Positions 32,912 to 42,561 of a stretch of 52,662 nt of DNA are shown here, piece after piece. How positions within the stretch are numbered: position 1 is the first letter of the stretch; each line of letters begins with the position of its first letter. Under the pieces are notes generated by a model, which was not told the origin of the DNA, did no database searches, and saw only the letters and a list, made by a program, of their open reading frames with translations. The position numbers and the translations under genes were made by a program. Origin of the DNA: Streptomyces sp. WM4235. GTDB taxonomy: Bacteria > Actinomycetota > Actinomycetes > Streptomycetales > Streptomycetaceae. Location of the stretch: assembly GCF_001279725.1 (NCBI RefSeq), contig NZ_LGDE01000427.1, positions 1 through 52,662 of the forward strand. Direction: 5' to 3'.

Positions 32912-35900
32912 CTAGCCGGCCAGGCAGGACGGGCCGAGCAGCACCTTGAGGTCGCCGAACAGCGCCGGGTCGGGCTTGACGCGGTGCTTGTCGAGGCGGA
33001 GCACGGTCGTGGTGCGCGGCCCCTGGAGCTTGATCCGCACCTCGGTGTTGCCGTGGTGGTGGCGCAGGATCTCGCCCAGACGGGTCACCATCGGCGGGGT
33101 CACCTTGACCGTCGGGATGGTGAGGACGACGGGCGCGTTGGTGCCGGCCGAGGAGAGGTCGGGGACCATCATCTCCATCGCCACGAGCCGCGGGACGTCC
33201 TCGCGCTTGTCGAGGCGGCCCTTGACGAAGACGACCGTGTCCTCGACCAGCTGGGTGGAGACGAGCTGGTAGGTGGCCGGGAAGAACATGCACTCGATGG
33301 AGCCGGCGAGGTCCTCGACGGTGGCGATGGCCCAGGCGTTGCCCTGCTTGGTCATCTTGCGCTGGAGGCCCGAGATGATGCCGCCGATGGTGACGACCGC
33401 GCCGTCGGAGTGCTCGCCGCCGGTGAGCTGGGAGATGCCCGCGTCCGTCTTGTCGGAGAGGACGTGTTCCAGGCCGAAGAGCGGGTGGTCGGAGACGTAG
33501 AGGCCGAGCATCTCGCGTTCCTGGGCGAGCAGGTAGGACTTCTCCCACTCCACGTCGGAGAACTCGACGTCGAGTCCGAAGCCCGGCTCGTCGCTCGCGC
33601 CCTCGTCGCCCATGCCGCCGAAGAGGTCGAACTGTCCCTCGGCCTCCTTGCGCTTCACCGCGACCACGTTGTCGATCATCGGTTCGTGGTGGGCGACCAG
33701 GCCCTTGCGCGTGTGGCCCATCTCGTCGAAGGCGCCGGCCTTGATCAGCGACTCGACGGTCCGCTTGTTGCAGACGACGGCCTCGACCTTGTCCAGGAAG
33801 TCGGGGAAGGTCGAGTACTTCCCCTTGGCCTTCCTCGTCTTGATGATCGAGTCGACGACGTTGTTGCCGACGTTGCGGACGGCGGTGAGGCCGAAGAGGA
33901 TCACGTCGTCGCCCTGGGCGGCGAAGTTCGGCTCGGACTCGTTCACGTTCGGCGGGAGCACCTTGATGCCCATGCGCCGGCACTCGTTCAGGTAGATCGC
34001 GGACTTGTCCTTGTCGTCCTTGACCGAGGTGAGCAGGCCCGCCATGTACTCGGCGGGGAAGTTCGCCTTGAGGTAGGCGGTCCAGTAGGAGACCAGTCCG
34101 TACGCGGCCGAGTGGGCCTTGTTGAAGGCGTAGCCGGCGAAGGGGACCAGGACGTCCCACAGGGCCTGGATCGCCTTGTCGTTGTACCCGTTCTTGCGGG
34201 CGCCCTCCTGGAAGATGGTGAAGTTCTTCGCCAGCTCCTCGGGCTTCTTCTTGCCCATCACGCGGCGCAGGATGTCGGCCTCGCCGAGCGAGTAGCCGGC
34301 GATGATCTGCGCGGCCTTCTGCACCTGCTCCTGGTACACGATCAGGCCGTAGGTGACCGCGAGCACCTCTTCGAGGGGCTTCTCCAGGTCCGGGTGGATC
34401 GGGGTGATCTCCTGCTGCTTGTTCTTGCGCAGGGCGTAGTTCGTGTGCGAGTTCATGCCCATCGGGCCCGGCCGGTACAGGGCCGAGACGGCGGAGATGT
34501 CCTCGAAGTTGTCGGGCTTCATCAGGCGCAGCAGGGAGCGCATGGGGCCGCCGTCGAACTGGAAGACGCCGAGGGTGTCACCGCGGCCGAGCAGTTCGAA
34601 GGTCTTGGGGTCGTCGAGCGGGAGGCCGAGGAGATCGATGTCGATCCCCTTGTTGGCCTTCACCATCTTGACGGCGTCGTCCATGATCGTGAGGTTGCGC
34701 AGGCCGAGGAAGTCCATCTTCAGCAGGCCGAGCGACTCGCAGCTCGGATAGTCCCACTGGGTGATGGTGACGCCGTCGGTGTGCCGCACCCAGACGGGCA
34801 CGTGGTCGGTGATCGTCTCGCTGGACATGATCACGCCGGCGGCGTGCACGCCCATCTGCCGGACCAGGCCCTCCACACCGCGGGCGGTGTCGATGACCTT
34901 CTTCACGTCGGGCTCGTTCTCGTACATCCCGCGGATCTCGCCGGCCTCGCCGTAGCGCGGGTGCGTCGGGTCGAGGATGCCGGAGAGCGGGATGCCCTTG
35001 CCGAGGACGTCGGCGGGCATGGCCTTGGTGAGCCGGTCGCCCATGGCGTACGGGTAGCCGAGGACGCGGGCGGAGTCCTTGATCGCGTTCTTGGCCTTGA
35101 TGGTGCCGTAGGTACCGATCATGGCGACCTTGTCGGCGCCGTACTTCTCGGTGACGTACCTGATCACTTCGACGCGCCTGCGCTCGTCGAAGTCGATGTC
35201 GACATCGGGCATGGAGACGCGCTCGGGGTTCAGGAAGCGCTCGAAGATCAGACCGTGGGTGAGCGGGTCGAGGTCGGTGATGCCCATGGCGTACGCGACG
35301 ATCGAGCCGGCCGCGGAGCCTCGTCCCGGGCCGACCGCGATGCCCTGGTTCTTGGCCCACATGATGAAGTCGGCGACCACGAGGAAGTAGCCGGGGAAGC
35401 CCATCGAGATGATCGTGTCCATCTCGTACTCGGCCTGCTTCATCCGGTCGTCCGGAATGCCTCCCGGGTAGCGGCGGTCCATGCCGCGCATGGTCTCCTC
35501 GCGGAACCAGGTGACCTCGGTGTAGCCGTCCGGGATGTCGAACTTCGGCATCAGGTTCCGGAACTGGAACATGCCCTCGGTGTCGACCTGCTCCGCGACC
35601 AGCCGGGTGTTGGCGCAGCCTTCCTGCCAGGCGTCCGAGGAGTCGATGGCGTACATCTCCTCCGTGGACTTCAGGTAGTAGCCGGTGCCGTCGAAGCGGA
35701 AGCGGTCCGGGTCGGAGAGGTTCTTGCCGGTCTGGATGCAGAGCAGGGCGTCGTGGGCGGTCGCCTCGGCGGCGTAGGTGTAGTGCGAGTCGTTCGTGAC
35801 CAGCGGCGGGATGCCGAGCTTCTTGCCGATCTCCAGCAGTCCGTCGCGGACCCGGCGCTCGATCTCGATGCCGTGGTCCATCAGCTCCAGGAAGTACCGC

Positions 35901-36454
35901 TCCTTGCCGAAGATGTCCTGGTACTCGGAGGCGGCCTTGAGGGCCTCGTCGAACTGGCCGAGGCGCAGTCGGGTCTGGAGTTCGCCGGAGGGGCAGCCCG
36001 TGGAGGCGATCAGCCCCTCGGACCACTTGGAGATGGTCTCCTTGTCCATCCGGGGCCACTTCGTGAGCCAGCCCTCGGCGTACGCGTCGGAGGACAGCCG
36101 GAAGAGGTTGTTCAGGCCGGTCGCGTTCGCCGCCCAGATCGTCTTGTGCGTGTATCCACCCGAACCGGACACGTCGTCGCGCTTCTGGTGCGGTTGCCCC
36201 CACTGGATCCTGCGCTTGTTGCGGCGGGACTCCGGCGCGACGTACGCCTCGATGCCGATGATCGGGGTGACCCCGGCCTTCTTCGCGGTGTGGAAGAAGT
36301 CATAGGCGCCGTGCAGGTTGCCGTGATCGGACATGGCGATGTGCGACATGCCCATCTCGTTGCACGCGTTGAACATGTCCTTCAGCCGCGCGGCACCGTC
36401 CAGCAGCGAATACTGGGTGTGGACGTGCAGGTGCGTGAACGGCGCCTTGGTCAC
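32912..36454 (-). CDS. dnaE: DNA polymerase III subunit alpha (replicative)
   Basis: Catalytic subunit of the replicative polymerase, 1180 residues. Order: PHP domain (FTHLHVHTQYSLLDGA at the N-terminus), polymerase palm/thumb with the catalytic Asp motif MPDVDIDFDE near residue ~413 and PGRGSAAGS just before it, a tandem helix-hairpin-helix and OB-fold (VTIGGIISGLQRKMTKQG), and the tau-binding C-terminus. The N-terminal PHP keeps its His/Asp cluster. GTG at 36454 with a GGAGGA site 8 bases upstream; an upstream in-frame extension is not conserved-looking and is rejected. Confidence 0.98.
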   Translation of the reverse strand: MTKAPFTHLHVHTQYSLLDGAARLKDMFNACNEMGMSHIAMSDHGNLHGAYDFFHTAKKAGVTPIIGIEAYVAPESRRNKRRIQWGQPHQKRDDVSGSGGYTHKTIWAANATGLNNLFRLSSDAYAEGWLTKWPRMDKETISKWSEGLIASTGCPSGELQTRLRLGQFDEALKAASEYQDIFGKERYFLELMDHGIEIERRVRDGLLEIGKKLGIPPLVTNDSHYTYAAEATAHDALLCIQTGKNLSDPDRFRFDGTGYYLKSTEEMYAIDSSDAWQEGCANTRLVAEQVDTEGMFQFRNLMPKFDIPDGYTEVTWFREETMRGMDRRYPGGIPDDRMKQAEYEMDTIISMGFPGYFLVVADFIMWAKNQGIAVGPGRGSAAGSIVAYAMGITDLDPLTHGLIFERFLNPERVSMPDVDIDFDERRRVEVIRYVTEKYGADKVAMIGTYGTIKAKNAIKDSARVLGYPYAMGDRLTKAMPADVLGKGIPLSGILDPTHPRYGEAGEIRGMYENEPDVKKVIDTARGVEGLVRQMGVHAAGVIMSSETITDHVPVWVRHTDGVTITQWDYPSCESLGLLKMDFLGLRNLTIMDDAVKMVKANKGIDIDLLGLPLDDPKTFELLGRGDTLGVFQFDGGPMRSLLRLMKPDNFEDISAVSALYRPGPMGMNSHTNYALRKNKQQEITPIHPDLEKPLEEVLAVTYGLIVYQEQVQKAAQIIAGYSLGEADILRRVMGKKKPEELAKNFTIFQEGARKNGYNDKAIQALWDVLVPFAGYAFNKAHSAAYGLVSYWTAYLKANFPAEYMAGLLTSVKDDKDKSAIYLNECRRMGIKVLPPNVNESEPNFAAQGDDVILFGLTAVRNVGNNVVDSIIKTRKAKGKYSTFPDFLDKVEAVVCNKRTVESLIKAGAFDEMGHTRKGLVAHHEPMIDNVVAVKRKEAEGQFDLFGGMGDEGASDEPGFGLDVEFSDVEWEKSYLLAQEREMLGLYVSDHPLFGLEHVLSDKTDAGISQLTGGEHSDGAVVTIGGIISGLQRKMTKQGNAWAIATVEDLAGSIECMFFPATYQLVSTQLVEDTVVFVKGRLDKREDVPRLVAMEMMVPDLSSAGTNAPVVLTIPTVKVTPPMVTRLGEILRHHHGNTEVRIKLQGPRTTTVLRLDKHRVKPDPALFGDLKVLLGPSCLAG

Positions 36455-36623
36455 GGTGGAGTCCTCCGGGCGGGAGTGAGGGGGGCAGCCTCGAAGTCTA
36501 CGTCTCCCGAGTGACAGAAAACGGGCACCGACGGGTACGGTCATCCGTTGCAGACCCAGGGACGGTGTCCGATTCCACACCTTCCGCACGCGATCGATCC
36601 AGCGCCACCAGGAGGCACCCGCC

Positions 36624-37949
36624 ATGGCGGTTCCCGAGACGACGAACGAGCAGCGCGCCGAGCAGATACTCGATGTGTTCGACACCGCCTTCGGTGAGCT
36701 CCTCGCCGCCGACCCCGCTGCCTTCCAGGTGAAGTTCCGCAAGATGGCGGCGTCCGCGTTCGCCTTCTACCGGGGGACGGCCTGCCTCTTCTACGCCGAC
36801 CTGGAGCGCGACCGGCACGGCGGCCCGTACCTGGACGAGCGGACCGGCCGGGTGTGGATCCACGGCGATCTGCACGCCGAGAACTTCGGCACGTACATGG
36901 ACTCCAACGGCCGCCTCGTCTTCAACGTCAACGACTTCGACGAGGCCTACGTCGGCCCGTTCACCTGGGACCTGAAGCGCTTCGCCGCCTCCGTCGCCCT
37001 GATCGGCTACACCAAGGCGCTCAGCGACGAGCAGATCAGCGGGCTCGTGCGGATCTACGCGGCCGCCTACCGGGAGCGGATCCACGCCCTGGCCACCGGC
37101 GCCAAGCACGAGGAGGTCCCCTCCTTCACCCTGGACACCGCCGACGGCCCGCTGCTGGCCGCCCTGCGCGCCGCCCGCGCGCGGACCCGCTTCTCGCTCC
37201 TCGACTCGATGACGGAGATCCGGGACTACGAGCGCCGCTTCACGGCGGGCCCCGGCACCATCGAGCTGGACGCGGCCACCCGGTACAAGGTGCTGGCCGC
37301 CTTCGACGGGTACCTGGAGACCCTGCCGGAGGAGTCCCTGGTGCGCCCGGACTCCTACCGGGTCAAGGACGTGGTGGGCCGGCGCGGCGTCGGGATCGGC
37401 TCGGCCGGCCTGCCCTCGTACAACATCCTGCTGGAGGGGCACAGCGACGCCCTGGAGAACGACGTCGTGATCTACCTCAAGCAGGCGCAGACCCCGGCGG
37501 TGTCCCGGCACATCACCGAGCGGTCGGTGCGGGACTACTTCCAGCACGAGGGACACCGCACGGTGATCTCGCAGCGGGCCCTCCAGGCGCACGCCGACCC
37601 GTGGCTGGGTTGGACGGAGCTGGACGGCTCCGGGCAGCTGGTGGCGGAGGTCTCCCCGTACGCGGTGGACCTGGACTGGTCGGACCTGGACGACCCCGAG
37701 GAGATCGCGGCGGTGGTCGCCGACCTGGGTCGGGCCACGGCGACGATGCACGCGGCGGCGGACGCGGCGGAGAGCGGCCAGTCCCTGGTGCCCTTCTCCA
37801 CGGAGCGGGCCATCGACGCGGCCATCGCCGCCGACGAGGTCGGCTTCCCGGAGCTGCTGGTCGACTTCGCCCACGCCTACGGGGCCCGGGCGCGCGCCGA
37901 CCACCAGATCTTCGTCGACCTGTTCCGCAACGGCCGGATCACGTCGTAG
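36624..37949 (+). CDS. DUF2252 family protein (kinase-like fold)
   Basis: 441 residues. DUF2252 proteins share the fold of aminoglycoside phosphotransferases: IHGDLHAENFG supplies the Brenner-like catalytic Asp, and VFNVNDFDEAYVGPFTWDLKR the metal-binding DFD-like segment. The substrate is unknown. ATG at 36624 has an AGGAGG site 8 bases upstream. It is divergent from dnaE and is followed by a membrane protein 62 bases on. Confidence 0.9.
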   Translation: MAVPETTNEQRAEQILDVFDTAFGELLAADPAAFQVKFRKMAASAFAFYRGTACLFYADLERDRHGGPYLDERTGRVWIHGDLHAENFGTYMDSNGRLVFNVNDFDEAYVGPFTWDLKRFAASVALIGYTKALSDEQISGLVRIYAAAYRERIHALATGAKHEEVPSFTLDTADGPLLAALRAARARTRFSLLDSMTEIRDYERRFTAGPGTIELDAATRYKVLAAFDGYLETLPEESLVRPDSYRVKDVVGRRGVGIGSAGLPSYNILLEGHSDALENDVVIYLKQAQTPAVSRHITERSVRDYFQHEGHRTVISQRALQAHADPWLGWTELDGSGQLVAEVSPYAVDLDWSDLDDPEEIAAVVADLGRATATMHAAADAAESGQSLVPFSTERAIDAAIAADEVGFPELLVDFAHAYGARARADHQIFVDLFRNGRITS

Positions 37950-38011
37950 CGGGCGGGCCGTCGGGAACCCGGGGCCTCCGATTCACAGGGAGTCGTGAAA
38001 GACTCGCGGCG

Positions 38012-38701
38012 ATGGACATATCAGGGGCAGGACTCCGGGGGCTGCGAGCCGCGCTGTTCAGCGCGTTCGTCGTGCTGCTCTCCGCGGGCTCGCACGTCCT
38101 CATGTCCCGGGTGCCGTTGCCGCCCGCGCTGGTGGTCGGCTCCTTCGCGGGGGTGTTCGCCCTGGCGTTCGCGCTGGCCGGCCGGGAGCGCGGCTTCGGC
38201 CCGATCGCCGGGTTGCTGGTGCCGCTGGAGCTGGCGGCCGACACCGTCTTCACCGCCGGGCAGCACCTCTGTTACGGCCCCGCGGGCGGCCCGGTCGCCG
38301 GTCCGCTGCGGGCGCTGGGCCTGGACGAACTGTGCGGGGGCACCCCGGTGGGCGGGCAGCTGGCCGGCGTGCCCGGCTCCGTGACCGACGCGGGAGCGCT
38401 GTCCGCGGCGGCGGGGCCCTGGACGCCCTGGCTGCTGCTGGGCGGGCACGTCGCGGTCGGGATGCTGGCCGCCGCGTGGCTGCGGTACGGCGAGCGGGCG
38501 CTGGGCCGGCTGCTGCGGGCCGTGGCCGCCTTCGCCTTCCGTCCGCTGCTGTTGGCGGTGACCTCCGTCGCGGCGGTCGCCGGTCCGGCACGCCGGCGGG
38601 CATGCCCGCCCGGGCCGGGCTCGGGTGCCCGTACCCGGTTCCCGGCACATTCCGTGGGGCGGCGGGGACCGCCCGTGCGCGGGACGCTCGCGAGCGTCTG
38701 A
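38012..38701 (+). CDS. Integral membrane protein of unknown function
   Basis: 229 residues with about four to five helices (AALFSAFVVLLSAGSHVLMS, ALVVGSFAGVFALAFALAG, then two near the C-terminus) and two cysteines in predicted external loops (QHLCYGPAGG and LDELCGG) that could form a disulfide. The C-terminal ~40 residues are Arg/Pro/Gly-rich and cytoplasmic. It directly precedes a DsbA-like gene, which fits a disulfide role, but no enzyme motif is visible. ATG at 38012 lacks a clear ribosome-binding site. Confidence 0.75.
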   Translation: MDISGAGLRGLRAALFSAFVVLLSAGSHVLMSRVPLPPALVVGSFAGVFALAFALAGRERGFGPIAGLLVPLELAADTVFTAGQHLCYGPAGGPVAGPLRALGLDELCGGTPVGGQLAGVPGSVTDAGALSAAAGPWTPWLLLGGHVAVGMLAAAWLRYGERALGRLLRAVAAFAFRPLLLAVTSVAAVAGPARRRACPPGPGSGARTRFPAHSVGRRGPPVRGTLASV

Positions 38702-38747
38702 CACGCGTACGGCAATCCCCCCTCTTCCACACCCCACGGAGATCACG

Positions 38748-39542
38748 ATGAGTTCACGCAACAGCCAGGCGAACAAGGCGGCGGCCCGCGATCGACTGCG
38801 CGTCGAGCGCGAGAAGCAGGCCAAGAAGGACAAGGCGCGCCGGCAGCTGATCGTCGCCGGCGCGGTGGTGGCCACGTTGGCCCTGGCCGGCGGTGTCGGC
38901 TACGCGGTCGTGCAGGCCAACCAGCCCGACCACTGGGAGAAGGCCGCCTCGGCGGAGCTGGTCAAGCCCAAGAACACCTCGGGCGACAACGGCACCACGG
39001 TCGTCATCGGCAAGCCCGAGGCGAAGAAGACCCTGGACCTGTACGAGGACTCGCGCTGCCCGGCGTGCGCCGCGTTCGAGCAGACCAGCGGCGAGCAGAT
39101 CAAGAAGGACGTGGACGCGGGCAAGTTCAAGCTCCGCTACTTCGGCGCGACCTTCATCGACAACGCCGCCCAGGGCGAGGGTTCGAAGAACGCGCTGAGC
39201 GCGCTGGGCGCGGCGCTGAACGTCAGCCCGGACGCCTTCCTCGCGTACAAGGGGGCGCTCTACTCCAAGGACCTGCACCCCGAGGAGACCGTCGACAGCT
39301 TCGCCAAGGACGACTACCTGATCAAGGTCGCGGACACGGTCCCGGCGCTCAAGGGCAACGCCGAGTTCAAGAAGGCCGTCGAGGACGGCACCTATGACCG
39401 GTGGGCGCTGGAGATGTCGAAGGTCTTCAACAAGTCCGAGGTGAAGGGCACGCCGACGCTGATGATGGACGGCAAGAAGATCGAGACTCCCTCGACGGCG
39501 GAGGCGTACACCGCGGCGATCGAGAAGGCTCTCGCGGGCTGA
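38748..39542 (+). CDS. Membrane-anchored DsbA-like thioredoxin-fold protein
   Basis: 264 residues. Charged N-terminus (NKAAARDRLRVEREKQAKKD), one helix about 33-55, then an external DsbA-like domain with CPAC at 104-107 and cis-proline in GTPTLMMDG. Likely an exported-protein thiol oxidase or isomerase. It is a paralogue of the protein at 8285-9313 (same N-terminal ARERL/ARDRL-type stretch, same CPAC) but has no Ser-rich tail. ATG at 38748 with a GGAG site; terminator follows. Confidence 0.92.
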   Translation: MSSRNSQANKAAARDRLRVEREKQAKKDKARRQLIVAGAVVATLALAGGVGYAVVQANQPDHWEKAASAELVKPKNTSGDNGTTVVIGKPEAKKTLDLYEDSRCPACAAFEQTSGEQIKKDVDAGKFKLRYFGATFIDNAAQGEGSKNALSALGAALNVSPDAFLAYKGALYSKDLHPEETVDSFAKDDYLIKVADTVPALKGNAEFKKAVEDGTYDRWALEMSKVFNKSEVKGTPTLMMDGKKIETPSTAEAYTAAIEKALAG

Positions 39543-39573
39543 CCCTCCCCGGTCCCGGCAACGGGCGGACGAG

Positions 39574-39610
39574 AACGGGCGGACGAACTCCTGGAGTTCG
39601 TCCGCCCGTT
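39574..39610 (+). terminator. Terminator after the DsbA-like gene
   Basis: Perfect 18-base arms (AACGGGCGGACGAACTCC) around a single T, in practice a ~16-bp stem with a 5-base loop. The left arm is preceded by a copy of ACGGGCGGACGA (39561-39572), a local duplication. Confidence 0.8.
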
Positions 39611-39646
39611 GCCTTTCCATGTCTGTACCGACGGTATACCGGTCAG

Positions 39647-39652
39647 TAATAT
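39647..39652 (+). promoter_or_regulatory. -10 box of a likely leaderless phoD promoter
   Basis: TAATAT ends 8 bases before the GTG at 39661; TGTACC (39624-39629) at 17 bases is a weak -35. I see no convincing PHO-box direct repeats (GTTCACC type) in the 118-base gap. Confidence 0.4.
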
Positions 39653-39660
39653 GACCGCCC

Positions 39661-41322
39661 GTGACCAGTCAACTCTCCTCTTCCCCCGCCGCGACAAACC
39701 CGCGCCGCCGTACGGTGGTTCTGGGCGCCGCGGCCGCGGCCGCGCTCGCGCCGATCGCCACGCTGGGCCTCTCGCCCGCCCACGCGGCCGAGACCGCCCC
39801 CGCCTTCCCGCACGGCATCGCCTCCGGCGACCCGCTGCCCGACGGGGTCCTGCTGTGGACCCGCGTCACCCCCTCCCCCGAGGCCGTCCCCGGCTCCGGC
39901 CTCGGCCCTGCCACCGCGGTGGGCTGGGAGGTCGCCGAGGACCGCAACTTCGCCCGGGTCGTGGCGAGCGGCGCCGTCACGGCGACCGCCGCGTCCGACC
40001 ACACGGTCAAGGTGGACGTGCGCGGCCTGCGCCCGCACACCCCGTACTGGTACCGCTTCACGGCGGGGGCGACCGTCTCCGCGATCGGGCGCACCCTGAC
40101 CGCCCCGCCCGTCGACGCGGCGACGCCGGGGATCCGCTTCGGCGTGGTCTCCTGCGCGAACTGGGAGTCCGGGTACTTCTCCGCGTACCGGCACCTGGCG
40201 GCCCGCACCGACCTGGACGCGGTTCTGCACCTGGGCGACTACGTGTACGAGTACGCCTCCGGGGCCTATCCCGAGGCGAAGTACGTCGTGCGCCCGCACC
40301 AGCCGCGCCACGAGATCGTCTCGTTGGCCGACTACCGGACCCGGCACGGCACGTACAAGACCGACGCGGACCTCCAGGCGCTGCACGCGGCGCACCCCGT
40401 CGTCGCGATATGGGACGACCACGAGTTCGCCAACGACGCCTGGTCCGGCGGCGCCGAGAACCACACCCCCGGCGCCGAGGGCGACTGGGCGGCCCGTGCG
40501 GCCGCCGCGAAGCAGGCGTACTTCGAGTGGATGCCGGTGCGCGCCTCCATAGCCGGCACCGTCTACCGGCGGCTGCGCTTCGGCAGTCTCGTCGACCTGC
40601 ACCTGCTGGACCTGCGGACCTTCCGCTCGCAGCAGGTCAAGGTGGGCAGCGGCGCGGTGGACGACCCGGAGCGCACCATCACCGGGCGGGCGCAGTTGGA
40701 CTGGCTCAAGTCGGGGCTGGCGAACTCGAACGCCACCTGGAAGCTGGTCGGCACCTCGGTGATGATCTCGCCGGTGGCCTTCGGCTCACTGCCCGCGCAC
40801 CTGCTCAAGCCCCTCACGAAGCTGTTGGGCCTGCCCGAGGGCGGTCTCACGATCAGCACGGACCAGTGGGACGGCTACACGGACGACCGCAAGGAACTCC
40901 TGGGCCACCTGAAGGACCGCGGCATCAAGAACACGGTCTTCCTGACCGGTGACATCCACATGGCGTGGGCGAACGACGTCCCGGTGAACATGGCGACGTA
41001 TCCGGGCTCGGGCACGGCGGCGACCGAGTTCGTGGTGACGTCGGTGACCTCCGACAACATCGACGACATCCTGCACGTGCCGGCGGACACCGCCTCGTTG
41101 GTCGCCGAGGCGGCCATCAAGGCCGCCAACTGGCACGTGAAGTGGCTGGACATGGACTCTCACGGGTACGGCGTCCTGGACGTGACGGGCGAGCGCTCAC
41201 AGATGGACTACTTCGTGGTCTCGGACAAGCGAAGGCAGGACGCGCGCTCCACGTGGGCCCGTTCGTACCGCACCCTGAACGGGACGCAGAAGGTCGAGCG
41301 GGCCGACCGCCCGGTTTCCTGA
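39661..41322 (+). CDS. phoD: Tat-secreted alkaline phosphatase/phosphodiesterase D
   Basis: 553 residues. A twin-arginine signal ([10 protein letters not shown], residues 13-22) precedes a hydrophobic stretch ending LSPAHAAE, with cleavage expected near residue 42. The PhoD domain follows: [31 protein letters not shown] and [11 protein letters not shown] carry metal ligands, and [13 protein letters not shown] is near the C-terminus. It hydrolyses phosphomono- and diesters outside the cell using Ca/Fe in the family. Start GTG fits a leaderless message. Strong terminator downstream. Confidence 0.94.
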   Translation: MTSQLSSSPAATNPRRRTVVLGAAAAAALAPIATLGLSPAHAAETAPAFPHGIASGDPLPDGVLLWTRVTPSPEAVPGSGLGPATAVGWEVAEDRNFARVVASGAVTATAASDHTVKVDVRGLRPHTPYWYRFTAGATVSAIGRTLTAPPVDAATPGIRFGVVSCANWESGYFSAYRHLAARTDLDAVLHLGDYVYEYASGAYPEAKYVVRPHQPRHEIVSLADYRTRHGTYKTDADLQALHAAHPVVAIWDDHEFANDAWSGGAENHTPGAEGDWAARAAAAKQAYFEWMPVRASIAGTVYRRLRFGSLVDLHLLDLRTFRSQQVKVGSGAVDDPERTITGRAQLDWLKSGLANSNATWKLVGTSVMISPVAFGSLPAHLLKPLTKLLGLPEGGLTISTDQWDGYTDDRKELLGHLKDRGIKNTVFLTGDIHMAWANDVPVNMATYPGSGTAATEFVVTSVTSDNIDDILHVPADTASLVAEAAIKAANWHVKWLDMDSHGYGVLDVTGERSQMDYFVVSDKRRQDARSTWARSYRTLNGTQKVERADRPVS

Positions 41323-41346
41323 CATTCCATCAATTTTGCTGCTCAG

Positions 41347-41376
41347 AGGGGCGCTTGGTTCACACCAGGCGCCCCT
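41347..41376 (+). terminator. Rho-independent terminator after phoD
   Basis: Stem of 13 pairs (AGGGGCGCTTGGT with ACCAGGCGCCCCT, one G-T) around TCAC, followed by TTTCGTCTC. One of the few in the window with a T-rich tail. Confidence 0.85.
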
Positions 41377-41499
41377 TTCGTCTCTCACGCAACAAATCTT
41401 TAACCGCCGAGATCTTGCCATCCTTATGACATGCCCACGTAAGCTCGCGCCGGCGTGAGGAAGTCCCTCACCCCCCACCACGCTTCGCGAGGAGTACAC

Positions 41500-42498
41500 G
41501 TGCGCGCTCTCGCCCGCATATCCCCCCTTCTCCGCCGCCGCATCACGGGTACGGCCCTGTTGGCCGGAACCCTGGCGTTCGCCCCGCTGACGGCCCCCAC
41601 CTCCGTCGCCGCGGCGCCCACCGCCAAGACCCCGGCGCAGGCCTGTCTCGAACAGGCCGGCGGCACCGCCGCCAACGCCCGGGTCGCGCGCCCGCGCGAC
41701 CACCAGGCCGCCGACCCGAACGAGGTGACGGACGCCCAGGTCAAGGCCATGGACGCCGACCTCAAGAGAAGACTCGGTCAGTCGACCCCGCAGCAGCTCG
41801 ACGGCATGCGTGCCCGGGTCGCCGCCACCACGACCATCCCGGTCTACGTGCACGTCATCCACTCCGGTGCGACCGGAAAGCTGACCGCCGCGCAGATCAA
41901 CAGCCAGCTCGCCGTCCTCAACTCGGCCTACGCCGGCCAGGGCAGCGGCAACGTCAACTCCGGCTTCCAGTTCTCGCTGGCCGGGACCGACTACACCGAC
42001 AACGCGACCTGGTACAACGTCTCGGACGGCACCACCGCCGAGAAGAACATGAAGAACGCCCTGCGCAAGGGCGGCAAGAACGCCCTGAACCTCTACACCG
42101 CCAACCTCGGCGGCGGGCTCCTCGGCTGGGCCACCTTCCCGAGCTCCTACGCCTCCCAGCCCAAGATGGACGGCGTGGTCATCCTCAACAGCTCGATCCC
42201 CGGCGGCTCCTCCGCCAACTACAACCAGGGCGACACCGCCACCCACGAGGTCGGCCACTGGCTCGGCCTTTACCACACCTTCCAGGGCGGCTGCTCGGGC
42301 AGCGGCGACTCGGTCTCCGACACCCCGGCCGAGGCGAGCGCCGCGTTCGAGTGCCCGACCGGCCGCGACACCTGCGGTGCGAGCGGAGCGGACCCGATCC
42401 ACAACTTCATGGACTACACGTACGACTCCTGCATGTACCAGTTCACGAGCGGCCAGGTGTCGCGCATGAAGAGCATGTGGACGGCCTACCGGGCCTGA
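41500..42498 (+). CDS. Secreted M43-type zinc metalloprotease
   Basis: 332 residues. Signal peptide with a basic start ([14 protein letters not shown]) and an AAAP-type cleavage region near residue 38-42. A ~65-residue propeptide-like section leads to the protease domain beginning [12 protein letters not shown]. Zinc motif [11 protein letters not shown] (249-259) is the extended M43/metzincin HExxHxxGxxH, followed by a Met-turn in [12 protein letters not shown]. Cysteines 50 and later C-terminal ones could form disulfides. GTG at 41500 chosen: GAGGAG 6 bases upstream. Close to cytophagalysin-like (M43B) enzymes. The region before it (41377-41499) is AT-richer and holds its promoter. Confidence 0.93.
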   Translation: MRALARISPLLRRRITGTALLAGTLAFAPLTAPTSVAAAPTAKTPAQACLEQAGGTAANARVARPRDHQAADPNEVTDAQVKAMDADLKRRLGQSTPQQLDGMRARVAATTTIPVYVHVIHSGATGKLTAAQINSQLAVLNSAYAGQGSGNVNSGFQFSLAGTDYTDNATWYNVSDGTTAEKNMKNALRKGGKNALNLYTANLGGGLLGWATFPSSYASQPKMDGVVILNSSIPGGSSANYNQGDTATHEVGHWLGLYHTFQGGCSGSGDSVSDTPAEASAAFECPTGRDTCGASGADPIHNFMDYTYDSCMYQFTSGQVSRMKSMWTAYRA

Positions 42499-42508
42499 CG
42501 CACGTGAC

Positions 42509-42544
42509 AGGGGCCCGGCCGGGCGTCCATCCGGCCGGGCCCCT
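42509..42544. terminator. Terminator between metalloprotease and hydrolase genes
   Basis: Perfect 14-bp stem (AGGGGCCCGGCCGG) with an 8-base loop between convergent stops. Confidence 0.8.
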
Positions 42545-42561
42545 TCGCGCGCACCCGCCCC

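Noticed and set aside
36455..36742. Extended N-terminus of DnaE to an upstream start
   Set aside because: PHP domain begins right after the GTG at 36454, which has a GGAGGA site; the extension would overlap the DUF2252 start region.
39561..39586. ACGGGCGGACGA direct repeat as an operator for phoD
   Set aside because: It lies in the arm of the DsbA-like gene's terminator; duplication within the hairpin explains it.
39543..39660. PHO boxes upstream of phoD
   Set aside because: I looked for GTTCACC-type direct repeats spaced 11 bases and found none convincing.
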